NCBI GenBank assembly: GCA_036480335.1
Contig: JAZGGH010000101.1
Location: forward strand, 62,001-126,000
Length of the DNA: 64,000 bases
Reading direction: 5' to 3'
Origin: JAZGER01 sp036480335
Lineage (GTDB): Bacteria; Pseudomonadota; Gammaproteobacteria; DSM-19610
Shown: positions 18,056 to 25,333 of the stretch, in pieces
Position numbering within the stretch: position 1 is the first letter of the stretch
How the letters are laid out: each line of letters begins with the position of its first letter
Notes under the pieces: model-generated
The model's input: the letters and a program-made list of their open reading frames with translations, nothing else
Database searches by the model: none
Told to the model about the DNA's origin: nothing
Made by a program: the position numbers and the translations under genes

Positions 18056-18352
18056 TTATAACCAGGACTGTGCCTTGTCATTAGCCTCTACGAGATCGAC
18101 AAAACCGGCATAATCAACGATTGTCACACCATCGACCAGTTTATCCTCAGAGACACCACGTGCTGCCAGGTCGGGCCCAAGTATTGTAACCTTGTGTCCG
18201 GATAAAATCGCAGCAGCCTTACCGGCCTTGATGGCACCAACAACCGCATCTTCTATCAGAAGCAGCGTATCGTCGTCTTTCATCATGCTAACAGCAGTTG
18301 CCAGGCTATTACGATCATAAGGGGTTTTGTTTACTATATGCAGAATTGACAC
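18056..18352 (-). CDS. dsrH: DsrH, lacking the usual cysteine
   Basis: DsrH is the TusB-like subunit of the DsrE2F2H2 sulfurtransferase. The 98-aa sequence shows the family start (SILHIVNKTPYDRNSL) and end (VDYAGFVDLVEANDKAQSWL), but it contains no cysteine. Position 20, which is Cys in A. vinosum DsrH, is Ala here. The start codon is GTG with GGGGAG upstream. The protein is otherwise of full length, so the loss looks like a real substitution rather than decay. Confidence 0.92.
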   Translation of the reverse strand: MSILHIVNKTPYDRNSLATAVSMMKDDDTLLLIEDAVVGAIKAGKAAAILSGHKVTILGPDLAARGVSEDKLVDGVTIVDYAGFVDLVEANDKAQSWL

Positions 18353-18369
18353 TTCGTAATATCTCCCCG

Positions 18370-18777
18370 TTAAAAGTTAAAGAAAACGTCCTGATCAGCG
18401 AATATATTCGCCATTTCAGCACGTGTAACAAGATGAATAGAGTCTTTTTCAGCCCAGTCTTCATCTTCGTCTTCCCAGACGAGATGCTGAAGATCATCCA
18501 GTGAGAGACCTCTCTCTTCAAGAGAGTCCTTATCAACATAGATTTTAGTGACTTCAAAATCACCCAGGGCAGCATACGTCGGTGAAAAGTTTTTCATACC
18601 AATACCGGTAGTATCCTGACCTTTGACGAGCTGGTAGACACCATCATCCATAAAGGCGACGCTGACATCTTGCTCAAATGCAGCACCGATAAGTACAACT
18701 TCAAGTGCTTCCCAGGCATAAATAGTCCCGTAAGGCGCTTTGCGATTCACATACATGAATTTTTTTGTATTTGACAT
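18370..18777 (-). CDS. dsrF: DsrF, lacking cysteine
   Basis: DsrF is the TusC-like subunit of DsrEFH (135 aa). The conserved N-terminus (KKFMYVNRKAPYGTIYAWEA) and the GIGMKNFSPTY segment are intact. No cysteine is present; the position of A. vinosum Cys40 (in QDVC) is Ser39 (QDVSVAF). The acidic stretch WEDEDEDWAEKD near residue 105 is variable in the family. With DsrH also lacking Cys, only DsrE can carry a persulfide in this complex. Confidence 0.92.
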   Translation of the reverse strand: MSNTKKFMYVNRKAPYGTIYAWEALEVVLIGAAFEQDVSVAFMDDGVYQLVKGQDTTGIGMKNFSPTYAALGDFEVTKIYVDKDSLEERGLSLDDLQHLVWEDEDEDWAEKDSIHLVTRAEMANIFADQDVFFNF

Positions 18778-18790
18778 TGAATCCTCTCAA

Positions 18791-19183
18791 TTAATCGCCG
18801 AACACAACGAGACGGTCGCTCTGGATGCCGCCTTCAACAAGCTGTCCAAGTCCGGAAATACGAAAGCCAGGCGCTATGTTTGTGGCATCTTTTTTGTTAC
18901 GTTCCGCTTCACCATCATCAACAATGCCACGACGCTGGGCAGCAGCAACACAGATAACAAGATCCAGATTATGCTGCTCTGCCAGTTCACTCCAGCGATT
19001 AACAACGTGCCTGTCATCTTGTGGAGGTGTGGTCAAACGCGTGCCATTGTTAACGCCATCATGATAGAAAAACACACGAAAAATCTCATGGCCTTTATCG
19101 ATGGCTGCTTTAGTAAAGTTGTAGGCCGTATCAGCAGCTTCATGCTGATACGGTCCTTCATTTACCTGAATAGTTAGTTTCAT
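18791..19183 (-). CDS. dsrE: DsrE, sulfur-binding subunit of DsrEFH
   Basis: DsrE (130 aa) is the TusD-like subunit that accepts a persulfide and passes it to DsrC. The active-site Cys78 sits in LDLVICVAAAQRRG, exactly at the family position, and it is the only cysteine in the protein. The start has a strong ribosome site (AGGAG). It lies 10 bases after dsrB and begins the EFH block. Confidence 0.94.
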   Translation of the reverse strand: MKLTIQVNEGPYQHEAADTAYNFTKAAIDKGHEIFRVFFYHDGVNNGTRLTTPPQDDRHVVNRWSELAEQHNLDLVICVAAAQRRGIVDDGEAERNKKDATNIAPGFRISGLGQLVEGGIQSDRLVVFGD

Positions 19184-19193
19184 TCAGGATCTC

Positions 19194-20270
19194 CTAGAAG
19201 CGAATATGCGTTGAAGCATTCAGACTTGCGCGTGAACCAGTCCAGTTATCGATATGATACTTGGTGAATGGTAAGCCTGTTTTTTCGAAGAAACGAGGCC
19301 AGCCAATCCGCTCAACCCACTCATTCATGCGTTCCCAATCTTTGGCATCTTCTTTATATGCATTCAGAATACGCTTAACGATGGCTGTAGCTTCAGGCCA
19401 ACGTGGTGGATTGTTTGGAATACCTGATGCAACCAGTTTCTGGAAGGTAGGCTTGCCACGTGCATTGGAGTGATTGCCGCCGACCCATACTGCCAGTTTA
19501 CTGTGCTCAGCATCATTGATTTGCATTGGAGGACACGGAGGGAAACATGCACCACAGCATATGCACTTTTTCTCATCAACTTCGAGTGAAGGCTTACCGT
19601 TCACAAGAGCAGGACGAATAGCCGCTACCGGGCAACGAGCCACAACAGATGGACGCTCACAAACATTTGCAACCAGGTTGTGATCGATTTTTGGTGGCTT
19701 GGTATGCTGTACGTTAATAGCAATATCACCCTGACCACCACAGTTAATCTGGCAGCAGGAAGTTGTGATATGAACGCGGTTAGGCATTTCCCAACTGGTG
19801 AATTCACCAATTAGCTCGTCCATCATGGATTTAACAACACCGGATGCATCTGTACCAGGGATGTCGCAATGTAACCAGCCCTGAGTATGAGACAGTGATG
19901 TTACAGAGTTACGCGTACCACCAACAATGAATCCATCGTCTGTGAGTGCTTTGACTAAGGGTTGAACTTTCGCTTCTTCATCAACGATATATTCGATGTT
20001 GGAGCGGATTGTAAAGCGAATGTAGCCATCAGCAAATTTGTCACCAATATCACAAAGCTTACGTAAGGTAAAAACATCAAGAATACGCTGTGTGCCCGCT
20101 TTGATGGTATAAACTTCATCACCACTGAAAGCTACATGACGTAACACACCTGGTTGTGGATCATCATGATATTTCCACTGACCAAAATTCTTTCGCATCG
20201 TTGGATGCATGTACTGAAAACCGTCAGGGCAGCCTGATTCAATCGGTTCCCTCATATCTGTTAAGGCCAT
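19194..20270 (-). CDS. dsrB: DsrB, reverse dissimilatory sulfite reductase beta subunit
   Basis: The 358-aa beta subunit of cytoplasmic siroheme sulfite reductase works in the oxidative direction to convert DsrC-bound sulfur to sulfite. The siroheme/[4Fe-4S] cysteines occur as TTSCCQINCGGQGD, and the inserted ferredoxin domain has KKCICCGACFPPCPPM. The ribosome site is TAGGAG. The gene follows dsrA after a 72-base gap holding a 32-bp perfect palindrome. Confidence 0.96.
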   Translation of the reverse strand: MALTDMREPIESGCPDGFQYMHPTMRKNFGQWKYHDDPQPGVLRHVAFSGDEVYTIKAGTQRILDVFTLRKLCDIGDKFADGYIRFTIRSNIEYIVDEEAKVQPLVKALTDDGFIVGGTRNSVTSLSHTQGWLHCDIPGTDASGVVKSMMDELIGEFTSWEMPNRVHITTSCCQINCGGQGDIAINVQHTKPPKIDHNLVANVCERPSVVARCPVAAIRPALVNGKPSLEVDEKKCICCGACFPPCPPMQINDAEHSKLAVWVGGNHSNARGKPTFQKLVASGIPNNPPRWPEATAIVKRILNAYKEDAKDWERMNEWVERIGWPRFFEKTGLPFTKYHIDNWTGSRASLNASTHIRF

Positions 20271-20299
20271 TGAATATCTCCTAAATTTAGATAAATGAT

Positions 20300-20331
20300 C
20301 TTTATCTGACAGGATATCCTGTCAGATAAAG
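20300..20331. repeat. 32-bp perfect palindrome between dsrA and dsrB
   Basis: Bases 20300-20331 are a perfect palindrome with 16-bp half sites; the centre is GGATATCC. In the dsrAB mRNA it would fold into a stem of about 14 bp with a tetraloop, about 25 bases before the dsrB ribosome site. No U-tract follows. Transcript stabilisation or processing between the two subunits is the simplest reading; a protein-binding site is the alternative. Confidence 0.75.
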
Positions 20332-20342
20332 TCCAATAAAGT

Positions 20343-21590
20343 TTATGCTTCAGCCTGACGCTTGAACCATTTCTCGGCTTCTTCATCCCAGCCATCCATA
20401 CGGACATAGGATGATTGACGAGGGCTTGCAACCATGTTGGGATCAACTTCAACACCAACACCTTCGAGGAAGTTTACCAGGCCGATGCGTTCAATCATTT
20501 CACCACAACGTTCGTGCTCAAGACCGTTCTCAGCCCAGAAATCAATGATTTCTTCAGCCAGTTCAGTGATGCGCTCAAAGTCTTCTTCCGTGTCCATTTT
20601 CCAGAATGGAACAACAACAGTACCCATCAGATCACCGATCTTCAGTGTGCGTTTGCCGCCAATCAGGATTGTGACACCCTTGTCATCACCAGGATGAAGT
20701 GCTTTAGGCATGACATTCAGGCAGTGCATGCAACGAACACAGTTACTATTATCAACTTCAATTGTGTCGTCATCATTCAGAGACAGTGCCTGGGTAGGGC
20801 AGCGCGTAATGACGTTATCAATAATATATTGACGGCCTTTTTTGGCAACGTAACCCTTGAATTCTTCCTGGTCGACTTTCATATCGTCGCGCCATGTGCC
20901 AATCACTGCAAAGTCAGAACGCTCAATGGAGTTCTGGCAGTCATTCGGACAGCCGGATACCTTGAATTTGAACTTGTAAGGCAAAGCAGGGCGATGAACG
21001 TCATCAGTAAAGTTGTTTACTAGAGTACGATGAATGGCGTGCTCATTTGTGCAGGACATTTCGCAGCGGGCGGCGCCAACACATGACATTGCGGTACGTA
21101 CGCAGGGGCCTGCACCACCGAGATCCCAGCCGAATTCATTGATTTCATCAAAGAAATGCTGAGTGTTTTCACTGGTGGTACCAATAAACATGATGTTACC
21201 GGTTTGACCATGAAAGGTCTGCAGCCCTGAGCCCCATTTTTCCCAGCTATCGCCAAGCTGACGCAACATGTCAGTGGTGTAGTAGTTGGCAGGTGTAGGC
21301 TGAACACGCAATGTGTGGAATTCTCTTGATTCTGGGAAGGCGTCACCGACTTCAGAGAAACGTGGAATAATGCCGCCACCGTATCCATATACAGAGATGG
21401 TGCCGCCTTTCCAGTAACCTTTACGTGTTTCGTAGGAGTGTTCAAGCTGACCTAGCAGCGAGTTAGTGACTTTCCGGATTCTTTCATCAGGGTGATCATC
21501 ACGTAATTTTTTGATACCGGTTATGAAGCTGGGCCATGGGCCGTTTTCCAGCTCATCCAGCATCGGAGTATCATGATGCTTATTAGCCAT
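20343..21590 (-). CDS. dsrA: DsrA, reverse dissimilatory sulfite reductase alpha subunit
   Basis: The 415-aa alpha subunit of the DsrAB sulfite reductase. Siroheme/Fe-S ligands appear in CVGAARCEMSC and VSGCPNDCQNS, and the ferredoxin insertion has NCVRCMHCLNVMP. Length and order match the A. vinosum enzyme (about 417 aa). It is the first gene of the operon, with AAGGAG seven bases before ATG. The presence of dsrL, dsrEFH and dsrN downstream assigns it to the oxidative type. Confidence 0.96.
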   Translation of the reverse strand: MANKHHDTPMLDELENGPWPSFITGIKKLRDDHPDERIRKVTNSLLGQLEHSYETRKGYWKGGTISVYGYGGGIIPRFSEVGDAFPESREFHTLRVQPTPANYYTTDMLRQLGDSWEKWGSGLQTFHGQTGNIMFIGTTSENTQHFFDEINEFGWDLGGAGPCVRTAMSCVGAARCEMSCTNEHAIHRTLVNNFTDDVHRPALPYKFKFKVSGCPNDCQNSIERSDFAVIGTWRDDMKVDQEEFKGYVAKKGRQYIIDNVITRCPTQALSLNDDDTIEVDNSNCVRCMHCLNVMPKALHPGDDKGVTILIGGKRTLKIGDLMGTVVVPFWKMDTEEDFERITELAEEIIDFWAENGLEHERCGEMIERIGLVNFLEGVGVEVDPNMVASPRQSSYVRMDGWDEEAEKWFKRQAEA

Positions 21591-21828
21591 GGATTTCTCC
21601 TTACTTTAAGTTATTTCAAGGTTAATTAAGGCGGTGAAAACTGGTTTATAATCCGGTTCCGCCGCCAACCAGATCCAACGTTAGAACAGGAATCACTCTC
21701 TAGAATCATAGCACCAGTGCAACACCCTTCCAATTCAGCGTAGCAGTTTAGGGGTTTGTGCCGAGATTTAGAATATACCCTTGGGGTGTGTCGCTAAAAA
21801 TATACTATCCCCTTATGGATATAGCGCT

Positions 21829-21849
21829 GTACACATTCAAAACGTGTAC
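21829..21849. promoter_or_regulatory. candidate operator, dyad GTACAC-N9-GTGTAC
   Basis: Perfect 6-bp half sites at 21829-21834 and 21844-21849 are separated by 9 bases, giving a centre-to-centre distance of 15. This spacing would suit a dimeric regulator, for example the NarL-like protein encoded at 6659-7321, but the link is inference. It lies about 240 bases upstream of dsrA. Confidence 0.4.
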
Positions 21850-21921
21850 GTATCTAACGGCGGTTATTATATGATATAAAGTGTAATCGGATTCCCTGTG
21901 AATTAATAAGCTTAATTCCTG

Positions 21922-21962
21922 GCCACTAAACCAGAAGTCAGACGACTTTCTGGTTTAGTGGC
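21922..21962. repeat. 15-bp inverted repeat in the dsr divergent region
   Basis: Arms 21922-21936 and 21948-21962 are perfect reverse complements. The stem can extend inward by three more pairs (37-39 with 44-46) if one T is bulged, leaving a 4-base loop. No T-tract flanks either side, so it is not a typical terminator. It lies 55 bases upstream of the dioxygenase start and could be a leader hairpin or an operator. Confidence 0.65.
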
Positions 21963-22017
21963 ATGTTTAAATAAAGCATATAAAACAAATAGATATTAGC
22001 TAAATTTAATAAATTAA

Positions 22018-22920
22018 ATGAATATGAATTTAACAAATATATCTTCGCCTTTTAGCTTATTTTGTGATTCAGAATACGCACGCTGGCGGACATCGAAGCT
22101 TAAAAATTATCCGGATAGGGTGCAAAAACTGCAGATAGAGGTGGGCTCGGGTGGTTTGTCTGCCGAGAATTTATTAATAATCAGTGATCGACTTGTAAAA
22201 ACCAATATTCTTTTTTATCGATTAACAGAATCGGTGTCTGATATAAATAGCTGGGTTTTGGGATTGGCGAATCAATTGAATCTGCACAGTATTGATGGAA
22301 ATCTATGTGCCGGCAATGATGCGATTAGCGAAATCAGTACTGGCGGGAGTGGGGCGGCCACGGAATATATCCCCTACACCAATAAGCCGTTGAGCTGGCA
22401 CACAGATGGCTATTACAACATGCCATCTGAGCAGGTTCGCGCCATTCTTATGCATTGTGTTCGGCCGGCAGAAAAAGGTGGTGAGAATGCTTTCCTGGAC
22501 CATGAGTTGGCTTACATTCTTCTCAGAGATGAGAGTCCCAGGTTTATTCAGGCGCTGATGGAGTCAGATGTGTTTCGAATACCTGCAAATGTTCAAAATG
22601 GAGTTGTCATCAGGCCGGAGTATTCTGGTCCGGTATTCTCTGTGAATGATGATGGTTCTCTGCATATGCGGTTTTCCGCAAGGGCGAAGAATATTGTTTG
22701 GAAAGATGATCTAACCACAAGAAATGCCGTGGATTTTTTGTTGAACTTACTCGCTGGAAAATCCCCTTATATTCTGCGTTACAGGTTAAATGCGAATGAG
22801 GGTATCATCAGTAATAATATCCTGCATAATCGCACCGCCTTTCAAGAGGTGGAGGCTAGGGAACAGCGGCGACTGTTGTTGCGGGCAAGATTCCATGACC
22901 GCATCAGTATTAATCAATAG
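22018..22920 (+). CDS. TauD/TfdA-like Fe(II)/2-oxoglutarate dioxygenase
   Basis: The 300-aa protein resembles TauD-type dioxygenases. The metal-binding pair is in LSWHTDGYYN (His128, Asp130). The distal His is probably His270 in NNILHNRTAF, and Arg residues for 2-oxoglutarate follow in RRLLLRAR. Such enzymes oxidise small molecules, often sulfonates, with O2; the substrate here is unknown. No clear ribosome site precedes ATG 22018, which sits in AT-rich DNA. It heads a cluster with a 65-aa protein and a Cas6-like gene, with gaps of 8 and 3 bases. Confidence 0.75.
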   Translation: MNMNLTNISSPFSLFCDSEYARWRTSKLKNYPDRVQKLQIEVGSGGLSAENLLIISDRLVKTNILFYRLTESVSDINSWVLGLANQLNLHSIDGNLCAGNDAISEISTGGSGAATEYIPYTNKPLSWHTDGYYNMPSEQVRAILMHCVRPAEKGGENAFLDHELAYILLRDESPRFIQALMESDVFRIPANVQNGVVIRPEYSGPVFSVNDDGSLHMRFSARAKNIVWKDDLTTRNAVDFLLNLLAGKSPYILRYRLNANEGIISNNILHNRTAFQEVEAREQRRLLLRARFHDRISINQ

Positions 22921-22928
22921 GAGTATCT

Positions 22929-23126
22929 GTGCTTTATTTAAGTGAAATTTTATTGCAAAACCATGAGTTGGAAAGTTTTGAAGCGCTGGTTGCAAAGGTT
23001 GAGGACAAGGCGCGTTCGGGTGAGCTTTTCTTCAATATGGATGTGCGGCCACCGTTTACAGATACCCCTGAAGGTTGGGAAGATAAGCTGGAAGCGGCAT
23101 TTGCTGTTGCCAACAGGAGTGGTTAG
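22929..23126 (+). CDS. 65-aa protein of the dioxygenase-Cas6-like cluster, unknown function
   Basis: The start is GTG 22929 with AGGAG six bases upstream. The protein is acidic and probably soluble (MLYLSEILLQNHELESFEAL, then a RPPFTDTPEGWEDKLEAAF segment). No family is recognised. It lies 8 bases after the dioxygenase and 3 bases before the Cas6-like gene, so all three are probably co-translated. Its size and position suggest a partner of one of the two neighbours. Confidence 0.6.
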   Translation: MLYLSEILLQNHELESFEALVAKVEDKARSGELFFNMDVRPPFTDTPEGWEDKLEAAFAVANRSG

Positions 23127-23129
23127 GCA

Positions 23130-23834
23130 ATGTTTTGGGATGATGAAAAAAAGACTACGGCCTTTCAGGTGTCTGATGATGTTGTAGATGTAATGTACAG
23201 CATTACATGCAAGTCGTTACCTCTTGATCATGCTAAAGAATTTACAGATTCTATTATGCGTTCACTGAACTGGATTGCGGATGAAGAGCTGGCAGGCATC
23301 CATTTGGTGCATGGTGCTGAATCCGGTAATGGCTGGGTGCGGCCAGAGAATCCGGAGACGCAGCTCCTGCATCTCTCCCGACGCGCAAAAATGATGTTGC
23401 GGGTGCCTAAATCAAGAATTGAGGACGCAAAGAAGCTGACCGGACAGGTGCTGGATATTGATGGATATTCCATGGAGGTTGGCAATGCCAGTGTGAAATT
23501 GTTCAGTAGTTTGTCAACTCAGTTTTCTCGTTATATTGTTATTCCTGCCGATATTGATATACAAGATGAAACAGCTTTTATGGAATATGCTGCACGGGAA
23601 ATACAGACGCTGGGCATTTCTGTGAAAAAAATGCTTTGTGGTAAAAGACACTTCTTTCTTATGGCTGATAGCAGGAAGCTACACACACGCAGCTTGATGC
23701 TGGCTGAGCTGGAGCATGAGGAGGCTGTTTTGTTGCAGCAGAAAGGGGTCGGTGGGCATAAAACTAGAGGTTGTGGTTTATTTATACCGCACAAAGGCAT
23801 AGAAGCTGTTCGTAAAGTAGATAGTGGGCAATAA
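23130..23834 (+). CDS. Cas6/Cmx6-like (type I-MYXAN) RNA endonuclease homologue
   Basis: The 234-aa protein matches the pattern of the Cas6/Cmx6 family as I know it. The N-terminal segment ITCKSLPLDHAKEF holds a His (His34) where Cas6 enzymes carry a catalytic His. A conserved HLVHGAESGNGW block and LSRRAKMMLRVPKSR follow. The C-terminus has the Gly-rich RNA-binding loop GVGGHKTRGCGLFIPHKG (residues 206-219 and on). Two ferredoxin-like halves fit the length. Cas6 cuts CRISPR precursor RNA at repeats, but no array or other cas gene is in the window. Its tight linkage to a dioxygenase and the divergent dsr operon suggests another RNA target. The fold is likely; the function is open. Confidence 0.7.
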   Translation: MFWDDEKKTTAFQVSDDVVDVMYSITCKSLPLDHAKEFTDSIMRSLNWIADEELAGIHLVHGAESGNGWVRPENPETQLLHLSRRAKMMLRVPKSRIEDAKKLTGQVLDIDGYSMEVGNASVKLFSSLSTQFSRYIVIPADIDIQDETAFMEYAAREIQTLGISVKKMLCGKRHFFLMADSRKLHTRSLMLAELEHEEAVLLQQKGVGGHKTRGCGLFIPHKGIEAVRKVDSGQ

Positions 23835-23929
23835 GACGATTGCTTATATCCCAAGAGATATAAATAAATTATGTGCTTTTTGCGCGATAATTAGCAAGTT
23901 TAGTTAAATCTTAATGATGGAGAAGCAGA

Positions 23930-24268
23930 ATGGCAATTGAAGTTGATGGCAAAACCATCGAAACAACAGATAATGGTTATCTTGTAAATATTGAAGACTG
24001 GTCAAAAGAAGTTGCACAAGTGATGGCAGATGCCGATGAAGTCGTAATGTCTGAGAAACACTGGGATATTGTAGAATTTCTGCGTAATGAGCATTTTGAT
24101 AATGGTGGCAACGAACCAAATGAACGTACCATTACGAAAGAAATGGGTAAAAAATGGGGTACTAAAACCAACAGTAAGGAAATGTACGGTTACTTCCCTG
24201 GAATGCCAAGTAAGCAGGGCCGCAAGATTGCTGGTCTGCCACAAAGTACACGTAAGGGTGGTTATTAA
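23930..24268 (+). CDS. DsrC/TusE-family protein without cysteines
   Basis: The 112-aa protein aligns along its whole length with DsrC (MAIEVDGKTIETTDNGYL, SEKHWDIVEFLRNE, AGLP near the end). Both sulfur-carrying cysteines are missing: Cys98 is Arg98 and the C-terminal arm ends RKGGY instead of TGCV. It cannot be a sulfur carrier. DsrC homologues without the cysteines have been proposed to be regulatory sulfur-related proteins (RspA type). GGAGA precedes the ATG, and the 95-base upstream gap has an AT-rich dyad. It probably belongs to the cluster with the Cas6-like gene. Confidence 0.85.
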   Translation: MAIEVDGKTIETTDNGYLVNIEDWSKEVAQVMADADEVVMSEKHWDIVEFLRNEHFDNGGNEPNERTITKEMGKKWGTKTNSKEMYGYFPGMPSKQGRKIAGLPQSTRKGGY

Positions 24269-24355
24269 TTATTATCCTGTCCATATGGGGTATGGTGGTT
24301 CAATTGGGAACAGACTATATTCTATGCACTAAGATTTCGATAGTGCCTTAATTTA

Positions 24356-24372
24356 CGCCTCTGGAGGCGAAT
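24356..24372 (+). promoter_or_regulatory. hairpin occluding the ribosome site of the 67-aa gene
   Basis: A 5-bp stem (24356-24360 with 24365-24369) and 4-base loop include the GGAGG of the ribosome site that precedes ATG 24373. Pairing would hide the ribosome site, so translation could be modulated. The stem is short and may be weak in the cell. Confidence 0.35.
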
Positions 24373-24576
24373 ATGAGTGACAAGCAAGCTACGATCAAAA
24401 AAATGATTGAAATGCAAAAGAAATTTATGAAATACGAGCACGAAAATGGTGTTGATCCAGTTGATTACTGGATGGCTAAAGAGGGACATCCTCTGCATAA
24501 TTACCGCACAGAGTATCAGGAGCTGGCTAGTTCAGTTCTGGAAATGGCGCATAAGGATAAGGGTTCACACGCCTAG
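24373..24576 (+). CDS. 67-aa protein, unknown function
   Basis: The protein is small, charged and probably helical (MSDKQATIKKMIEMQKKFMK, then DPVDYWMAKEGHPLHNYRTE). It has no membrane segment and no cysteine. The ribosome site is a strong GGAGG inside a small hairpin. It ends 20 bases before an intrinsic terminator and is the last gene of the cluster that includes the Cas6-like and DsrC-like genes. I do not recognise a family. Confidence 0.7.
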   Translation: MSDKQATIKKMIEMQKKFMKYEHENGVDPVDYWMAKEGHPLHNYRTEYQELASSVLEMAHKDKGSHA

Positions 24577-24595
24577 TCTCCGATATCGGTATTAG

Positions 24596-24622
24596 AAAGC
24601 GGGTTTTTACCCGCTTTTTTTG
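24596..24622 (+). terminator. intrinsic terminator of the 22018-24576 cluster
   Basis: A stem of 8 bp (AAAGCGGG with CCCGCTTT) and a 6-base loop are followed by a run of T residues. The near-symmetric A and T runs could also serve the convergent PKHD dioxygenase gene. Confidence 0.85.
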
Positions 24623-24629
24623 TGCCTAA

Positions 24630-25304
24630 TTATATTTCAGCCCACATCCTCACCAGATTGACATAACTCTGGTCGACCTGAGCGGTCTCAACACTGTCCG
24701 GGCTGCTTTTAAGCAGACTTTCCCTGGCCTGATACAGCGTATATAACAGCTCACGCTTTTCAGGGCTGCGTACCATGCTTTGAATCCACGTGACAGCCAC
24801 AAGACGCGTACCTGCGCGGACTTTGTTGACGTGGTGTAGACTGGAAGAAGGGTAGACTACGGCTGATCCTGCAGCGAGTTTTACACTTTGCTGGCGAAAG
24901 GGTGTATTAATTACCAGTTCCCCACCTTCATATTCCTCTGGTTCGTTGAGAAATACCGTTGTTGAAACATCTGTGCGGTACTGACCGCCAGGAGGCCCCA
25001 TGACAGGATCATCGACATGGTCGCCATAAGATTTGTCTGCACCATAACGTGCATAAAAAGGGCTGGCGATACGTAAAGGGTGGGTAACCGCCTGAAACAG
25101 CGGGTGTTGTACCAGGCTTGACATAACAATGGCATTCAGGCGCTCTAGCAGCGCAGAGTTCTGCTTGAGTTCTTCATTATTTTTGACCTGTTTTGCCATG
25201 CTTCCGGCAGACAGGCGTCCATCAACGAATTGTCCGCTTGCGAGCATAGAAACTGCATTCTGGATCTGTGAAGGGGTTAAAACATCAGGGATAATAGTCA
25301 GCAT
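24630..25304 (-). CDS. PKHD-type Fe(II)/2-oxoglutarate hydroxylase (PiuC/YbiX family)
   Basis: The 224-aa cytoplasmic dioxygenase has the metal facial triad HVD (His96, Asp98) and a distal His in SSLHHVNKV (His157/158), with Arg167 in GTRLVAVTW for 2-oxoglutarate. It matches the PiuC/YbiX family, often linked to iron-uptake receptors, but no receptor is next to it here. The substrate is unknown. It is convergent with the Cas6-like cluster and divergent from the following 106-aa gene. Confidence 0.88.
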   Translation of the reverse strand: MLTIIPDVLTPSQIQNAVSMLASGQFVDGRLSAGSMAKQVKNNEELKQNSALLERLNAIVMSSLVQHPLFQAVTHPLRIASPFYARYGADKSYGDHVDDPVMGPPGGQYRTDVSTTVFLNEPEEYEGGELVINTPFRQQSVKLAAGSAVVYPSSSLHHVNKVRAGTRLVAVTWIQSMVRSPEKRELLYTLYQARESLLKSSPDSVETAQVDQSYVNLVRMWAEI

Positions 25305-25333
25305 TCCAGCAGCATAAAACTTTGGAGAAACTA

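Larger units (their letters stand above)
21591..22017. promoter_or_regulatory. divergent regulatory region between dsrA and the dioxygenase operon
   Basis: This 427-base gap holds no gene and separates two divergent operons. It contains an interrupted dyad GTACAC-N9-GTGTAC (21829-21849), a strong inverted repeat (21922-21962) and AT-rich stretches around 21810 and 21865-21885 that could be -10 regions. The GC-rich segment TTCCGCCGCCAACC lies near 21660. I cannot assign exact promoter boxes by eye. Confidence 0.5.

Noticed and set aside
20415..21023. Plus-strand open frame of 202 codons inside dsrA
   Set aside because: It is the antisense shadow of dsrA; the dsrA protein motifs are complete and the shadow has none.
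22018..24622. A CRISPR locus near the Cas6-like gene
   Set aside because: No direct repeats of 25-40 bases with spacers, and no cas1, cas2 or effector gene, are visible within the window.
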